DNA of 64,000 nt from Cytobacillus oceanisediminis (lineage in GTDB: Bacteria > Bacillota > Bacilli > Bacillales > Cytobacillaceae). The notes beneath the pieces were generated by a model, which searched no databases, was not told the DNA's origin, and saw nothing but the letters and a program-made list of their open reading frames with translations. Positions 25,525-36,189 of this stretch are shown piece by piece (positions within the stretch are counted from its first letter, which is position 1; every line of letters starts with the position of its first letter). The stretch spans positions 382,007 through 446,006 of the forward strand of contig NZ_SOEE01000004.1 in the NCBI RefSeq assembly GCF_004366035.1, read 5' to 3'. The position numbers and the translations under genes were made by a program.

Positions 25525-26148
25525 TTAATGCATATGGCGGTATACACCTATAACTTTGCCGAGGATAGAAACATTTCGAAGGATGATAGGTTCCATTGTA
25601 GAGTTTTCCGGCTGAAGCCGGATATAGTCTTTTTCTTTAAAGAATCTTTTGACAGTAGCTTCATCTTCCTCTGTCATGGCAACCACGATATCTCCATTAT
25701 TGGCAGTGCTCTGCTGTTTGACGATGACATAGTCGCCATCAAGGATTCCGGCTTCAATCATACTTTCTCCCATGATTTCAAGCATGAATACATGCTCATC
25801 AGCTGGTGCCATTCTTTCTGGAAGAGGGAAGTATTCTTCAACATTTTCAATGGCCGTTATCGGCTGCCCTGCAGTTACTTTACCAACGATCGGAACATTG
25901 ACAGCACTGATTTTAGGGATGTGCGAAGACTCGTCCAGATCTAAAATTTCAATTGCGCGAGGTTTGGTAGGGTCCCTGCGGATCAGCCCTTTGCTTTCAA
26001 GACGGGCGAGATGGCCGTGAACTGTTGAGCTTGAAGCCAGGCCGACTGCTTCTCCGATTTCCCTTACAGAAGGAGGATAGCCTCTCAATTTAACTTCTTC
26101 TTTAATAAACTCTAATATATCTTGCTGCCTTTTTGATAATTTCACCAT
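25525..26148 (-). CDS. lexA: SOS repressor LexA
   Basis: LexA represses DNA-damage genes and cleaves itself when RecA filaments form. The 207-residue protein begins [15 protein letters not shown] and has the winged helix with [24 protein letters not shown]-type recognition region (residues about 24-47), the scissile Ala-Gly in KVTAGQP, the catalytic Ser in MGESMIEAG and Lys in YVIVKQQ. ATG 26148 follows AGGTG by about 8 bases and gives the B. subtilis length; the upstream extension in the frame is not supported. It is divergent from yneA across three LexA boxes. Confidence 0.97.
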   Translation of the reverse strand: MVKLSKRQQDILEFIKEEVKLRGYPPSVREIGEAVGLASSSTVHGHLARLESKGLIRRDPTKPRAIEILDLDESSHIPKISAVNVPIVGKVTAGQPITAIENVEEYFPLPERMAPADEHVFMLEIMGESMIEAGILDGDYVIVKQQSTANNGDIVVAMTEEDEATVKRFFKEKDYIRLQPENSTMEPIILRNVSILGKVIGVYRHMH

Positions 26149-26206
26149 CTTTACGCACCTCGTATGTTTTTGTTGTCTCAATTATAGCATCAATTACCAT
26201 ATGATA

Positions 26207-26286
26207 CAAACATAAGTTCGAATTTTTATTGACACAAAACAAATGTTCGGTCTATAATAAAAATAACAAATACGAACATACATTCT
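26207..26286 (+). promoter_or_regulatory. SOS control region with three LexA boxes and the yneA promoter
   Basis: CAAACATAAGTTCG (26207-26220), AAAACAAATGTTCG (26236-26249) and CGAACATACATTCT (26273-26286) each fit CGAAC-N4-GTTCG with one to three mismatches. The promoter TTGACA (26229-26234), 18 bases, TATAAT (26253-26258) overlaps the middle box. Confidence 0.85.
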
Positions 26287-26303
26287 TTTAGAGGTGGTAT
26301 ATC

Positions 26304-26636
26304 ATGCTGAAAAAATTGTGGAAATCATATTCTTATGCTATTATTCTCTTCGTTTTAAGCCTGGCAGCATCGTTTATTATGCTCGTGCAAATAGAAACAC
26401 CTGATACGGAAAAGTTTGTGAAAGTCACTGTTGCAGAAGGTGACTCTTTATGGGAAATTGCTGAGAGTTTTTCGGCAGAACATTCGCTGTCTACAGATCA
26501 ATTTATTAATTGGGTCGAACAAAATAATGAGATAGCAGCAGGAAGAATTTTTCCGGGCGATGAAATTGTTATTCCAGTAAAAGCATTGGATGACGAGCCT
26601 TATAAAGAGCTTGCCAGTTCAGACCTTTACGAATAA
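26304..26636 (+). CDS. yneA: cell division suppressor YneA (LysM protein)
   Basis: YneA delays septation during the SOS response. The 110-residue product has a single N-terminal membrane helix (YAIILFVLSLAASFIMLV) followed by an extracellular LysM domain (VTVAEGDSLWEIAESF to GDEIVIPV). A GAGGTGG box precedes ATG. It is SOS-induced from the LexA-covered promoter and leads the yneA-yneB pair. Confidence 0.93.
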   Translation: MLKKLWKSYSYAIILFVLSLAASFIMLVQIETPDTEKFVKVTVAEGDSLWEIAESFSAEHSLSTDQFINWVEQNNEIAAGRIFPGDEIVIPVKALDDEPYKELASSDLYE

Positions 26637-27293
<657 letters not shown>

Positions 27294-27326
27294 AGCACTT
27301 TTCTTGTCAAAAGTGTTCTTTTTTAG
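27294..27326 (+). terminator. terminator of yneA-yneB
   Basis: AGAGCACTTTT-CTTGTC-AAAAGTGTTCT followed by TTTTT. Confidence 0.82.
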
Positions 27327-27436
27327 TATGATGGCAGTTGAGTTTCAGTATTGTTCCATATCTGAAGCTATTGTATAATAAAAACTTCTATCAGAATATC
27401 CAAAGGTAAACTTTTGATATAAAGGAGCTTTAATAT

Positions 27437-27670
27437 ATGCTGCCAAAACAAAAACTTGCCCGAATTAATGAACTGACAAAGAAGGCAAAGGAATCAGGTT
27501 TAACAGAAGCAGAAGCAAAAGAACAGACTTCTCTCCGCAAAGAGTATTTGGAGACTTTCCGCTCTGGCATGCTGAACACGCTTAAAGGTGTTACAATCGT
27601 TGATCCGAAAGGAAATGACGTAACTCCGAAAAAACTGAAAGAATTCCAAAATAAAAACCGCCTTCACTAA
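27437..27670 (+). CDS. ynzC: YnzC, DUF896 protein
   Basis: A 77-residue helical protein of the DUF896 (YnzC) family: LARINELTKKAKESGLTEAE, then LRKEYLETFRSGM and VTPKKLKEFQ. In B. subtilis it belongs to the SOS-region yneA-yneB-ynzC group; its function is unknown. AAAGGAG precedes the start, and a terminator follows. Confidence 0.93.
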   Translation: MLPKQKLARINELTKKAKESGLTEAEAKEQTSLRKEYLETFRSGMLNTLKGVTIVDPKGNDVTPKKLKEFQNKNRLH

Positions 27671-27716
27671 TATTATAATTGAAAGGGATACACAATGCTG
27701 TATTCCTTCTTTTAAT

Positions 27717-27763
27717 AGAAAGCGGAGATGACTCCTATACCGGCTATCTCCGCTTTTTTTACA
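27717..27763 (+). terminator. terminator of ynzC
   Basis: AAAGCGGAGAT and ATCTCCGCTTT arms with a 17-base loop, then T-run. Confidence 0.8.
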
Positions 27764-27899
27764 TACGCCGGGTCTTTTTGTGTCAATATAGTAACAAACC
27801 GGCTTTTTTGTCCTTTTCCTGACCCTATTGGTTGTGAAAAAAAGGGACACCCGATAATATTAAAAGAGTAAAGAATTACTACTCGAAAGGATGTATTGA

Positions 27900-29906
27900 A
27901 TGTTTAATCACACAGATGAACTATCCATCAGTTCCATTCGTACTTTATCAATCGACGCCATTGAAAAGGCGAATTCCGGCCATCCAGGGATGCCGATGGG
28001 TGCAGCGCCAATGGCTTATACACTTTGGACACGCTTCATGAACCACAACCCGAATAATCCTGAATGGTTCAACCGTGACCGTTTCGTCCTTTCTGCTGGA
28101 CATGGCTCCATGCTTTTATACAGCCTTCTTCATCTCTCTGGCTATGATGTTTCCATGAATGATATTAAAGAGTTCAGACAGTGGGGAAGCAAGACGCCTG
28201 GCCACCCTGAATATGGCCATACTCCAGGTGTTGACGCAACAACAGGCCCATTAGGACAAGGCATTGCCATGGCTGTTGGTATGGCAATGGCTGAACGCCA
28301 CCTGGCTGCAACATACAACAAGGACAACTTCAATGTTGTTGACCACTATACATACAGCATCTGCGGTGATGGAGACCTTATGGAAGGCGTTTCTGCTGAA
28401 GCCGCTTCCCTTGCTGGCCATTTAAAGCTTGGAAGACTGGTTGTTCTATATGATTCAAATGATATCTCGCTTGATGGTGACCTTGATAAGTCTTTCTCTG
28501 AAAGTGTTGAACAGCGCTTTAAGTCATACGGCTGGCAGTATATCCGCGTAGAAGACGGAAATGATCTTCACGAAATCGCAAAAGCAATTGAAGAAGCGAA
28601 GCAGGATGAAAACCGGCCAACAATGATTGAAGTTAAAACAGTCATTGGCTACGGTTCTCCAAACAAATCAGGCAAATCTGATGTTCACGGCGCTCCGCTA
28701 GGTGCCGACGAATTGAAATTAACGAAAGAAGCCTATAAGTGGACTTTCGAAGAAGATTTCCATATTCCACAGGAAGTATATGATCACTTCAAGCAGCAGG
28801 TTGTGGAAAGCGGCTCTAAAAAGCAGCAGGAGTGGGAAGACCTTTTTGCACAGTACAAAGAAGCGCATCCTGAGTTGGGAAAACAGCTTGAGCAGGCAAT
28901 CAATGGCGAACTTTCTGAAGGCTGGGATAAAGACATCCCTGTTTATGAAGAAGGAAAGAGCCTTGCAAGCCGTGCTTCTTCCGGTGAAGTGCTAAATGCA
29001 ATCGCACAAAACCTGCCTTCATTCTTTGGCGGATCTGCAGACCTTGCAGGCTCCAACAAAACAATGATCAAAGGTACAGGCGACTTTACGGGTGAGTCAT
29101 TTGACGGCCGAAACATCTGGTTTGGTGTACGTGAATTTGCAATGGGTGCTGCATTGAATGGTATGGCCCTTCATGGCGGATTAAAAGTATTCGGCGGGAC
29201 ATTCTTTGTGTTCTCTGATTACCTGCGCCCGGCAATCCGTCTGGCTGCACTAATGAACCTGCCTGTTACGTATGTATTCACCCATGACAGCATCGCTGTC
29301 GGTGAAGACGGACCTACGCATGAGCCTGTAGAACAGCTTGCTGCATTGCGTGCAATGCCAAATCTTTCTGTTGTCCGCCCTGCTGATGGAAATGAAACAG
29401 CTGCTGCATGGAAAACAGCAATTGAATCAACAAACAAGCCAACCGCATTAGTATTGACCCGTCAAAACCTTCCTACTTTAAAAGGAACGGATTCAGCGGC
29501 ATACGAAGGCGTACAAAAAGGAGCTTATGTTGTTTCTCCAGCTTCCAACAGCAACGCGGATGTTTTATTGCTTGCTGCGGGATCTGAAGTCAGCCTGGCT
29601 GTTGAAGCACAAAAGGCGCTTGAAGGCGAAGGCATCCATGCATCTGTAGTAAGCATGCCTGCTTGGGACCGCTTTGAAGCTCAATCAAAAGAGTACAAAG
29701 AAAGCGTAATTCCAAAGACAGTCAAGAAGCGTCTTGCCATTGAAATGGGATCTTCACTTGGATGGCACCGTTATGCAGGAGACGAAGGCGATGTTCTTGC
29801 AATCGATACCTTCGGTGCATCTGCACCAGGTGAGAAGATAATGGAAGAATACGGATTCACAGTAGAAAACGTTGTAGCACGCGTAAAAGCATTGCTGCAG
29901 GGATAA
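27900..29906 (+). CDS. tkt: transketolase
   Basis: Transketolase moves two-carbon units between pentose-phosphate sugars using thiamine diphosphate. The 668-residue product has the N-terminal [28 protein letters not shown], the ThDP/Mg motif [18 protein letters not shown] near residue 155 and the transketolase signature [20 protein letters not shown] in the pyrimidine domain. Full length, start ATG with GAAAGGA. Position downstream of ynzC is conserved with B. subtilis. Confidence 0.97.
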   Translation: MFNHTDELSISSIRTLSIDAIEKANSGHPGMPMGAAPMAYTLWTRFMNHNPNNPEWFNRDRFVLSAGHGSMLLYSLLHLSGYDVSMNDIKEFRQWGSKTPGHPEYGHTPGVDATTGPLGQGIAMAVGMAMAERHLAATYNKDNFNVVDHYTYSICGDGDLMEGVSAEAASLAGHLKLGRLVVLYDSNDISLDGDLDKSFSESVEQRFKSYGWQYIRVEDGNDLHEIAKAIEEAKQDENRPTMIEVKTVIGYGSPNKSGKSDVHGAPLGADELKLTKEAYKWTFEEDFHIPQEVYDHFKQQVVESGSKKQQEWEDLFAQYKEAHPELGKQLEQAINGELSEGWDKDIPVYEEGKSLASRASSGEVLNAIAQNLPSFFGGSADLAGSNKTMIKGTGDFTGESFDGRNIWFGVREFAMGAALNGMALHGGLKVFGGTFFVFSDYLRPAIRLAALMNLPVTYVFTHDSIAVGEDGPTHEPVEQLAALRAMPNLSVVRPADGNETAAAWKTAIESTNKPTALVLTRQNLPTLKGTDSAAYEGVQKGAYVVSPASNSNADVLLLAAGSEVSLAVEAQKALEGEGIHASVVSMPAWDRFEAQSKEYKESVIPKTVKKRLAIEMGSSLGWHRYAGDEGDVLAIDTFGASAPGEKIMEEYGFTVENVVARVKALLQG

Positions 29907-29914
29907 TAGTAACC

Positions 29915-29950
29915 GGTAAGGGAGAGCTGAGAGGCTCTTCCTTTTTTGTG
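29915..29950 (+). terminator. terminator of tkt
   Basis: GGGAGAGCT-GAG-AGGCTCTTCC followed by TTTTTTG. Confidence 0.75.
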
Positions 29951-30303
29951 TAAAAAGATTAATGAAGCCTTAAAAGTAAGGATAGGAATAAAAGTAGTCG
30001 TCAAAGAGGGTTCATGTAGCTCAAAACAAAGGCAAGCGAATAAAAATGGTCTGCATAGAGTATATTACCTTGAACTTCCATTCATAAAAAACAAGATTAC
30101 CAGCAATCAAATCTGGGAATAAGATATAGTGAATAATTGTAATAATATTCAATATTGAAGCTCTCCCAGCAAGAATCCTCATAATCAACTGAATTCTTCC
30201 CTTTCGACAAAATTAGTGAAAGTTTTTAACATCTTCAGACACATTCCTTATTTTGGGTTGCTTATAATTGAAAGAAATGGATTGTCCCGGAAGGAGGGGC
30301 CAG
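29951..30303 (+). promoter_or_regulatory. intergenic region with a consensus Spo0A box upstream of sirA
   Basis: No gene is seen here. TTTCGACAAAA at 30202-30212 is the exact complement of TTTTGTCGAAA, containing the 0A box TGTCGAA. A TATAAT at 30263-30268 lacks a good -35, consistent with an activated promoter. SirA is known to be Spo0A-controlled. Confidence 0.7.
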
Positions 30304-30741
30304 ATGAGAGCTTATCAATTGTATTTAATAGAAGATGAATTTGCTTCCCATTATTTTGGCAGAGAGCGGATGTTTTTTCAGTTGTTTGAAGAGTATGAGC
30401 AATCGTCAGGTGAAATGAAGTTTATTCTATCGAAGCAAATTGATTTTGTGACTAAGCCAATCCCGGGATTGAAAGTGCATCAATATATCCATCAGCAGCT
30501 GCAGCGAAAAAAGGACTTTATCATAGAAAAAAGTGCATACTATATAGAGATGAGCAAAAGAAGCAGGGCGAAGCTTGAAGTATTTGAACGAAGCCTGGTT
30601 TTAGAAGCGGCCGGCAGCTATGAGGCAGAGACAGTATTTTTCGAAGTGCTTCGAAAAAGCGAGTCTTCCTTCCTGGCTGTTGACCTCCAGCATAAGCGCT
30701 ATGGGTGGCTAAAACCGATAAAAGAGAGAAAATTCGTCTAA
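30304..30741 (+). CDS. sirA: sporulation inhibitor of replication SirA
   Basis: SirA binds DnaA domain I to block new rounds of replication once sporulation starts. The 145-residue product keeps the family's conserved ends: YQLYLIEDEFASHYFGRE at the N-terminus and YEAETVFFEVL plus KRYGWLKPIKERKFV at the C-terminus, matching B. subtilis YneE. ATG 30304 lies just after a GGAAGGAGGGG site. It lies between tkt and yneF as in B. subtilis. Confidence 0.93.
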   Translation: MRAYQLYLIEDEFASHYFGRERMFFQLFEEYEQSSGEMKFILSKQIDFVTKPIPGLKVHQYIHQQLQRKKDFIIEKSAYYIEMSKRSRAKLEVFERSLVLEAAGSYEAETVFFEVLRKSESSFLAVDLQHKRYGWLKPIKERKFV

Positions 30742-30827
30742 AATAAGAGAAAAAATGAAGCAAATATTGTATAATAACCTTTGGTCTAGTACACTGTATG
30801 ATAGACAACATGAAGGAGGAAGTTAGT

Positions 30828-31043
30828 ATGGGTATGTACATTCTAGTTGGTGTACTGGCGCTTCTTGCCGGTGTAGCACTAGGATTTTTCATTGCTCGAA
30901 AATATATGATGAGCTACCTGGAGAAAAATCCGCCAATTAATGAACAAATGCTTAAAATGATGATGATGCAAATGGGCATGAAGCCATCTCAAAAGAAAAT
31001 CAACCAAATGATGAATGCCATGAACAAGCAGACTGGCAAGTAA
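30828..31043 (+). CDS. yneF: YneF, UPF0154 membrane protein
   Basis: A 71-residue protein with one N-terminal membrane helix ([19 protein letters not shown]) and a methionine-rich cytosolic tail [19 protein letters not shown] followed by [12 protein letters not shown]. This is the UPF0154/YneF family, unknown function, conserved next to sirA. AAGGAGGAAG precedes ATG 30828. Confidence 0.93.
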   Translation: MGMYILVGVLALLAGVALGFFIARKYMMSYLEKNPPINEQMLKMMMMQMGMKPSQKKINQMMNAMNKQTGK

Positions 31044-31063
31044 TCAGGGACAAGCATCCCATC

Positions 31064-31108
31064 GGAAACCACTTTTCTGTTACAATACCAGGAAGGTGGT
31101 TTTTTTAT
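31064..31108 (+). terminator. terminator of yneF
   Basis: AAACCACTTTTCTG and AGGAAGGTGGTTT form the stem, followed by TTTTT. Confidence 0.75.
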
Positions 31109-31178
31109 ATCCAAAAATGAAACCTTCTTTGAAACAGACCGTATATATACTATGACAAATCATGAAAGGAACGAGCAA

Positions 31179-31619
31179 ATGAAAAAAGTAATTCTAATAG
31201 GGCTCCTTACCGTTTCTATGTTATTAAGCGGCTGTTCCGTTCTGGGTGAAGTGAATAATTCCATTGACTATGTTAATGAAGCGACTGAGCATATCAATAC
31301 ATTAAGCGACTTTGCTGAAGAGGCGCCGCAAATGATTCAGGAGGCGGCAGCGGATCCGGCATTAAAGCAGGAACTTGAAGACAGATTGACGACACTTAAG
31401 CAGGAAGTTGAAGAATTTATCGCCCTTCAGGACATCCCGAAGCTGGCAGAAGATGTTCATCAGGAGCTGGTGACCCAGAATGAAGCGCTTCTGGCTGAGA
31501 TCAATAAAGTATTGGAGAGCGGCAGCCTTGCACTGGATCAGCTGGAGAAATCAGAGCTGTTCACCACCATTAATGAGGCAACAAGCCTGTTAAACCGCAT
31601 AGAAGCATTAGGGCAATAA
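31179..31619 (+). CDS. small lipoprotein, DUF6376-like
   Basis: A 146-residue predicted lipoprotein: MKKVILIGLLTVSMLLSGC with the lipobox cysteine at residue 19. The remainder is acidic and helical, with strong heptad character (TTLKQEVEEFIALQDIPKLAEDVHQEL, seen as several short amphipathic blocks), resembling the DUF6376 family of Bacillus lipoproteins. Function unknown. The start ATG 31179 follows AAAGGAACGAG; the frame's longer version adds an unsupported leader. A terminator (GCATCCAAATGGGTGCTTTTTT) follows at 31617-31643. Confidence 0.75.
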   Translation: MKKVILIGLLTVSMLLSGCSVLGEVNNSIDYVNEATEHINTLSDFAEEAPQMIQEAAADPALKQELEDRLTTLKQEVEEFIALQDIPKLAEDVHQELVTQNEALLAEINKVLESGSLALDQLEKSELFTTINEATSLLNRIEALGQ

Positions 31620-31643
31620 AGCATCCAAATGGGTGCTTTTTTC
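31617..31643 (+). terminator. terminator of the lipoprotein gene
   Basis: AAGCATCC-AAAT-GGGTGCTT with a T-run. Confidence 0.75.
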
Positions 31644-31725
31644 TTGTGAGAAAATATCTTCCTTATTTTCTTAATATTTGTTAAACTATTTAAGCTATTA
31701 TGTTTCGGATTTCGGAGGATGGGGA

Positions 31726-33474
31726 ATGAAGGTTTTTTTGGATTTGATGTGGTTTTTTAAACAGGAGAAAAAGTCTTATGTAAACGGGATTATTCTGCTG
31801 TTATTTGTGGCAATGCTTCAGCTTGTGCCGCCAAAGGTGGTCGGCATTGTGGTCGACTCGATTAAAAATGGCGAGCTGACTGCAAAAGCATTATTAATGT
31901 GGATTGGACTTCTTGCTGTTGCCGCCCTCATGATGTATGTGCTCCGCTATTATTGGCGCATCATGATTTTTGGATCAGCCGTTAAGCTGTCCAAACTCCT
32001 GCGCAACAGGCTTTATCAGCATTTTACGAATATGTCACAGTCCTTCTACCAGAAAAAGCGGGTGGGGGACTTGATGGCCCATGCGACAAATGATCTGCAG
32101 GCGATTCAGCAGACGGCAGGAGCGGGGGTCCTCACATTTGTTGATTCACTGGCGACAGGCGGTTTCGTTATCATCGCCATGGCGACAACAATCAGCTGGA
32201 AGCTTACACTCATCAGTCTGATTCCGATGCCGTTTATGGCACTTTTGACAAGCTGGTATGGAACACTTCTTCATAAACGGTTCCACAAAGCACAGGAGGC
32301 TTTTTCTTCACTGAATGACAAAACTCAGGAAAGTGTTTCAGGAATTAAAGTGATTAAAACGTTCGGCCAGGAAAAAGAAGATATTGAAGATTTCCGCAGG
32401 CAGTCTGAAGATGTAGTGCAAAAGAACATTTCTGTTGCACGGGTTGATTCTTTATTTGATCCAACGATCAGCATTATTGTAGGAATCTCTTTCTTCCTAT
32501 CTATTGCATTTGGATCAAGATTTGTAATTGCAGGAGAGCTGACCATCGGGCAGCTGGTTTCATTTACTACCTATCTTGGTCTCCTGATTTGGCCAATGCT
32601 CGCATTTGGCTGGCTGTTCAACATTGTCGAGAGAGGCCGCGCCTCCTATGATCGAGTCTCTGTGCTTCTTGCAGAAGAAATCGATATTAAGGATGATAAT
32701 ACAGGCATCAATGAAGTTCCGAGCGGTGATCTTGAGTACAAGATCGAGGAGTTCGCCTATCCGGGTGAACAGGAAGCGCTGCTTAAGGATATTCATTTTA
32801 GCCTGGAAAGAGGAGAGACTCTCGGCATAGCAGGTAAAACAGGTGCGGGCAAAACCACACTGCTGAAGCTATTGATCCGTGAGTTTGATGGCTATAAAGG
32901 GGAAATTCTTTTTACCGGAAATCCTATCAACCGCTATAAAATTGAAAAGCTGAGGGAAGCGATTGGCTATGTCCCGCAGGAGCACTTCCTGTTCTCGGCT
33001 ACCGTTGCTGAAAATATAGCTTTCACGAGACCGGATGCAGACCTGGAAGATATATATGCGGCAGCGAAACTGGCCAATATCCATGAAGATATTCTCGATT
33101 TTACAGATGGATATAAAACCGTTGTTGGCGAAAGAGGGGTCTCGCTTTCCGGAGGACAGAAACAGCGTATTTCCATTGCACGAGCACTTCTGATGAAACC
33201 GGAAGTATTGATTTTGGATGACTCCCTTTCTGCCGTTGATGCGAAAACAGAGGAAGCGATCCTCACTTCATTGCGTGGTGAGCGGTCAGGTAAGACAACA
33301 ATCATAACCGCTCACAGGCTGAGCGCCATTCAGCATGCTAATCTGATATTGGTGCTGGATGAAGGGAAAATTGTTCAGCGGGGTTCACATGATGAACTGA
33401 TGGCAGAAGAAGGCTGGTATAAGAATATGTATCTGCGCCAGCAGCTGGAAGAGCTTGTGGAGCATGGGGGATAA
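31726..33474 (+). CDS. ABC exporter half with degenerate catalytic site (YheI/BmrC-like)
   Basis: A 582-residue fused transmembrane-NBD exporter half. Six helices (residues about 15-300) precede the NBD with Walker A GIAGKTGAGKTTLL, signature VSLSGGQKQRIS, and Walker B VLILDDSLSAVDAKTEE. The residue after the Walker B Asp is Asp, not the catalytic Glu, as in BmrC. The partner gene downstream has the normal Glu. This asymmetry is typical of heterodimeric multidrug exporters. ATG 31726 follows CGGAGG. The gene ends 4 bases before the ATG of its partner. Confidence 0.9.
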   Translation: MKVFLDLMWFFKQEKKSYVNGIILLLFVAMLQLVPPKVVGIVVDSIKNGELTAKALLMWIGLLAVAALMMYVLRYYWRIMIFGSAVKLSKLLRNRLYQHFTNMSQSFYQKKRVGDLMAHATNDLQAIQQTAGAGVLTFVDSLATGGFVIIAMATTISWKLTLISLIPMPFMALLTSWYGTLLHKRFHKAQEAFSSLNDKTQESVSGIKVIKTFGQEKEDIEDFRRQSEDVVQKNISVARVDSLFDPTISIIVGISFFLSIAFGSRFVIAGELTIGQLVSFTTYLGLLIWPMLAFGWLFNIVERGRASYDRVSVLLAEEIDIKDDNTGINEVPSGDLEYKIEEFAYPGEQEALLKDIHFSLERGETLGIAGKTGAGKTTLLKLLIREFDGYKGEILFTGNPINRYKIEKLREAIGYVPQEHFLFSATVAENIAFTRPDADLEDIYAAAKLANIHEDILDFTDGYKTVVGERGVSLSGGQKQRISIARALLMKPEVLILDDSLSAVDAKTEEAILTSLRGERSGKTTIITAHRLSAIQHANLILVLDEGKIVQRGSHDELMAEEGWYKNMYLRQQLEELVEHGG

Positions 33475-33478
33475 GACG

Positions 33479-35272
33479 ATGGAAAAGACACCGATTATGA
33501 AGGGGAAAGAGCAGCGGAAGGTCCTTTTCCGGTTGCTTTCCTATACAAAACCGCATAAGAAAACAATCATTCTTGCCTTCAGTCTGCTTCTGTTAACAAC
33601 GATTGGAGACATACTGGGGCCGATTCTTGTCAAAATTTTTATCGATGATTATTTAACACCAAGGAATCTGGTTTTTGAGCCGTTATTTGCCCTTGGTGCA
33701 GCATATCTGGGCATTCAAATTATGAATGTGCTGGTATCCTATTTTCAGCTGCTGAAATTTCAGGAAATTGCGCTTAAAATCATTCAGCAGCTGCGTGTGG
33801 ATGTCTTTTCAAAAGTTCAGTCACTGGGCTTGAAATACTTTGATAAAACGCCTGCCGGAAGCATTGTATCAAGGGTTACCAATGATACTGAGGCGATTAA
33901 AGATATGTTTGTCAGTGTCCTGGTTACCTTCATTCAGGGTGCCTTCCTGCTGACGGGGATCTTTGTGGCGATGTTTATCCTGAATGTGAAGCTGGCTCTA
34001 TTCTGCCTGGTGATTCTCCCGATTCTTTTTATGATCATTCGTACGTACCGAAAATACAGTTCGGTATTTTATAAGGACTTAAGGGAAAGGCTGAGCCAGC
34101 TGAATGCAAAGCTGAGTGAATCACTGCAGGGGATGTCCATCATCCAGGTATTCAGGCAGGAAAGAAGACTGCGGAAGGAATTTGGCGATATTAATGAACA
34201 GCATTACCAGGCAGGTATGCGCAACATCAAAATGGATGGGCTCCTGTTAAGGCCAGCCATTGACCTTGTGTATGTTCTGGCACTTATTATTGTATTGAGC
34301 TTCTTTGGCATTTCTTCTTTTAACAGTCCGATCGAAATTGGTGTGCTGTATGCCTTTATCAGCTATCTGGACCGCTTTTTTGAGCCTGTAAATCAGATCA
34401 TGATGAGACTTTCCATGTATCAGCAGGCAATCATTGCCGCTTCAAGGGCTTTTGCGCTGCTGGACGAAAAGGAACTTGCTCCGGCACAGGAGGATAAACT
34501 GTCTGATAGAATTATGAAGGGAGAGATTGAATTCAGGAACCTCAGCTTCTCCTATGACGGCAAAAGGGATGTATTGAAAAATATTTCTTTTACAGCCAAG
34601 CCGGGTGAAACCGTTGCCCTGGTTGGCCATACCGGCAGCGGCAAGAGCTCAATTATTAATTTAATGATGCGATTCTATGAATATGAGCGCGGCGATATTT
34701 TCATTGACGGAAAAAGCATTAAGTCTTATCCAGCGGAAGAATTGCGCACGAAGATGGGGCTCGTCCTTCAGGATCCTTTCCTATTTTACGGGACGATTAA
34801 GGATAACATCAGACTTCATAATGAGGAATTGACAGATGAAGAGATTAAAGCTGCGGCTCAGTTTGTTCAGGCCCATACATTCATAGATAAGCTGGAAGAC
34901 GGATATGATCATGCGGTGGTTGAGCGTGGATCGACTTTTTCAAGCGGACAAAGACAGCTTATTGCCTTTGCAAGAACGATTGCTGCCAATCCGAAAATTC
35001 TTGTGCTGGATGAAGCAACAGCAAATATTGATACAGAAACAGAGGAAGCGATTCAAACTGCACTGGAAAAAATGCGGAAGGGCCGCACGACCATTGCCAT
35101 TGCTCATCGATTGTCTACGATTCAGGATGCAGAATTGATTCTCGTTCTTCATCAGGGGGAAATAGTAGAAAGAGGAACACATCAGGAATTGCTTGCAAAG
35201 CGAGGCTTATATCACAAAATGTATCTGCTTCAGAATGGGTCTGCTGAAAAAGTGGAGGATGCAGTAGGTTAA
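33479..35272 (+). CDS. ABC exporter half with canonical catalytic site (YheH/BmrD-like)
   Basis: A 597-residue partner of the preceding half. The membrane domain has six helices; the NBD shows Walker A VGHTGSGKSSIINL, signature STFSSGQRQLIAFAR, and Walker B ILVLDEATANIDTETEE with the catalytic Glu. The signature serine-glycine pair is SSGQ rather than SGGQ. The pair probably exports drugs or lipophilic compounds; the substrate is not evident. ATG 33479 follows GGGGGATAAG; an ATG at 33464 would overlap the upstream gene. No BmrB-like leader peptide is visible upstream of the pair. Confidence 0.9.
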   Translation: MEKTPIMKGKEQRKVLFRLLSYTKPHKKTIILAFSLLLLTTIGDILGPILVKIFIDDYLTPRNLVFEPLFALGAAYLGIQIMNVLVSYFQLLKFQEIALKIIQQLRVDVFSKVQSLGLKYFDKTPAGSIVSRVTNDTEAIKDMFVSVLVTFIQGAFLLTGIFVAMFILNVKLALFCLVILPILFMIIRTYRKYSSVFYKDLRERLSQLNAKLSESLQGMSIIQVFRQERRLRKEFGDINEQHYQAGMRNIKMDGLLLRPAIDLVYVLALIIVLSFFGISSFNSPIEIGVLYAFISYLDRFFEPVNQIMMRLSMYQQAIIAASRAFALLDEKELAPAQEDKLSDRIMKGEIEFRNLSFSYDGKRDVLKNISFTAKPGETVALVGHTGSGKSSIINLMMRFYEYERGDIFIDGKSIKSYPAEELRTKMGLVLQDPFLFYGTIKDNIRLHNEELTDEEIKAAAQFVQAHTFIDKLEDGYDHAVVERGSTFSSGQRQLIAFARTIAANPKILVLDEATANIDTETEEAIQTALEKMRKGRTTIAIAHRLSTIQDAELILVLHQGEIVERGTHQELLAKRGLYHKMYLLQNGSAEKVEDAVG

Positions 35273-35274
35273 TA

Positions 35275-35306
35275 GAAAAGACGTGTGAATGCCACACGTC
35301 TTTTCG
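35275..35306. terminator. bidirectional terminator after the ABC pair
   Basis: AAAAGACGTGTG-AATGC-CACACGTCTTTT, between converging genes. Confidence 0.88.
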
Positions 35307-35309
35307 TCT

Positions 35310-36071
35310 CTAAAAGGAGCAGGATTCTCCATCTTCAGGCACTAAAAGTTGATCGGAAAAGCCTTTGTCTTTACTATAGCTTTTTAACTCTTCCTTCGAT
35401 AGAGTCCAATGGTTGACTGCCTCCATATGGACTGAAATAATCTTGGCATCTGGGGCAGCTTTGGAAACTTCATAAATATCCTCTTTCCCCATAACAAGCG
35501 AGCCGCCTTCAAGAAACTGGTTATCTCCGCCATTTACAACAATGACTTCAGGGCTATGTGTTTCAATGAGTTCCTGAACAGCATCATACCAAACTGTATC
35601 TCCAGCTACATAAAGCGTTTTTTCACTGTAATGTTTGAAGACCACTCCACAAACCAGCCCGGCCAGTTTTAAAATTTCGCCCCTGCCATGTTCGCCCTTT
35701 GTTTTTATTAGTTGGATATCTTCAAAAACAGTTTCTTCATGGAGAACTTCAATATTATTAAAACCAGCATTTTTCACTTCAGCAGCATCTTCTTCATTTT
35801 GCACAAACATTTTAATGTCCTTTGGCAATGCCTGTTTGGCTGCATCATCAAAGTGGTCTAAATGCAGGTGGGTAACAATCACTGCATCCACATTTTGAAT
35901 AATTTCATCAATGGAAACCGGAAGCTCTGTTAAAGGATTGTTTTGATCTTGTCTTAATGAATTTGGAAAAGGCGGGTAAGTCCCTTTTTCGGCTAAAAAG
36001 GGATCAATTAAAAACTTTTTCCCTGCATAATTGACAACTAATGTAGCGTTGCGGATTTGTTGTATATTCAT
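35310..36071 (-). CDS. MBL-fold metal-dependent hydrolase (UlaG-like)
   Basis: A 253-residue metallo-beta-lactamase-fold protein with the HxHxDH motif in VIVTHLHLDHFDDAA near residue 68, TKGEHGRG, LYVAGDTVWYDA with the bridging Asp, and a late SVHMEAVNHW. It begins NATLVVNYAGKKFLIDP, the pattern of UlaG-like hydrolases. The substrate is unknown. It is divergent from an Lrp-type regulator over about 115 bases, so the regulator may control it. Confidence 0.87.
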   Translation of the reverse strand: MNIQQIRNATLVVNYAGKKFLIDPFLAEKGTYPPFPNSLRQDQNNPLTELPVSIDEIIQNVDAVIVTHLHLDHFDDAAKQALPKDIKMFVQNEEDAAEVKNAGFNNIEVLHEETVFEDIQLIKTKGEHGRGEILKLAGLVCGVVFKHYSEKTLYVAGDTVWYDAVQELIETHSPEVIVVNGGDNQFLEGGSLVMGKEDIYEVSKAAPDAKIISVHMEAVNHWTLSKEELKSYSKDKGFSDQLLVPEDGESCSF

Positions 36072-36189
36072 ATAAATGTACTCCTTTTCTTTGATTTACG
36101 TATAGTTTATACTAAGACCCATTGATGCTTACATAGATAAAATCAAGTTTTTTTGCCGTTTAACTTGAAAAGTGAAAGGAGTTGAAAAA

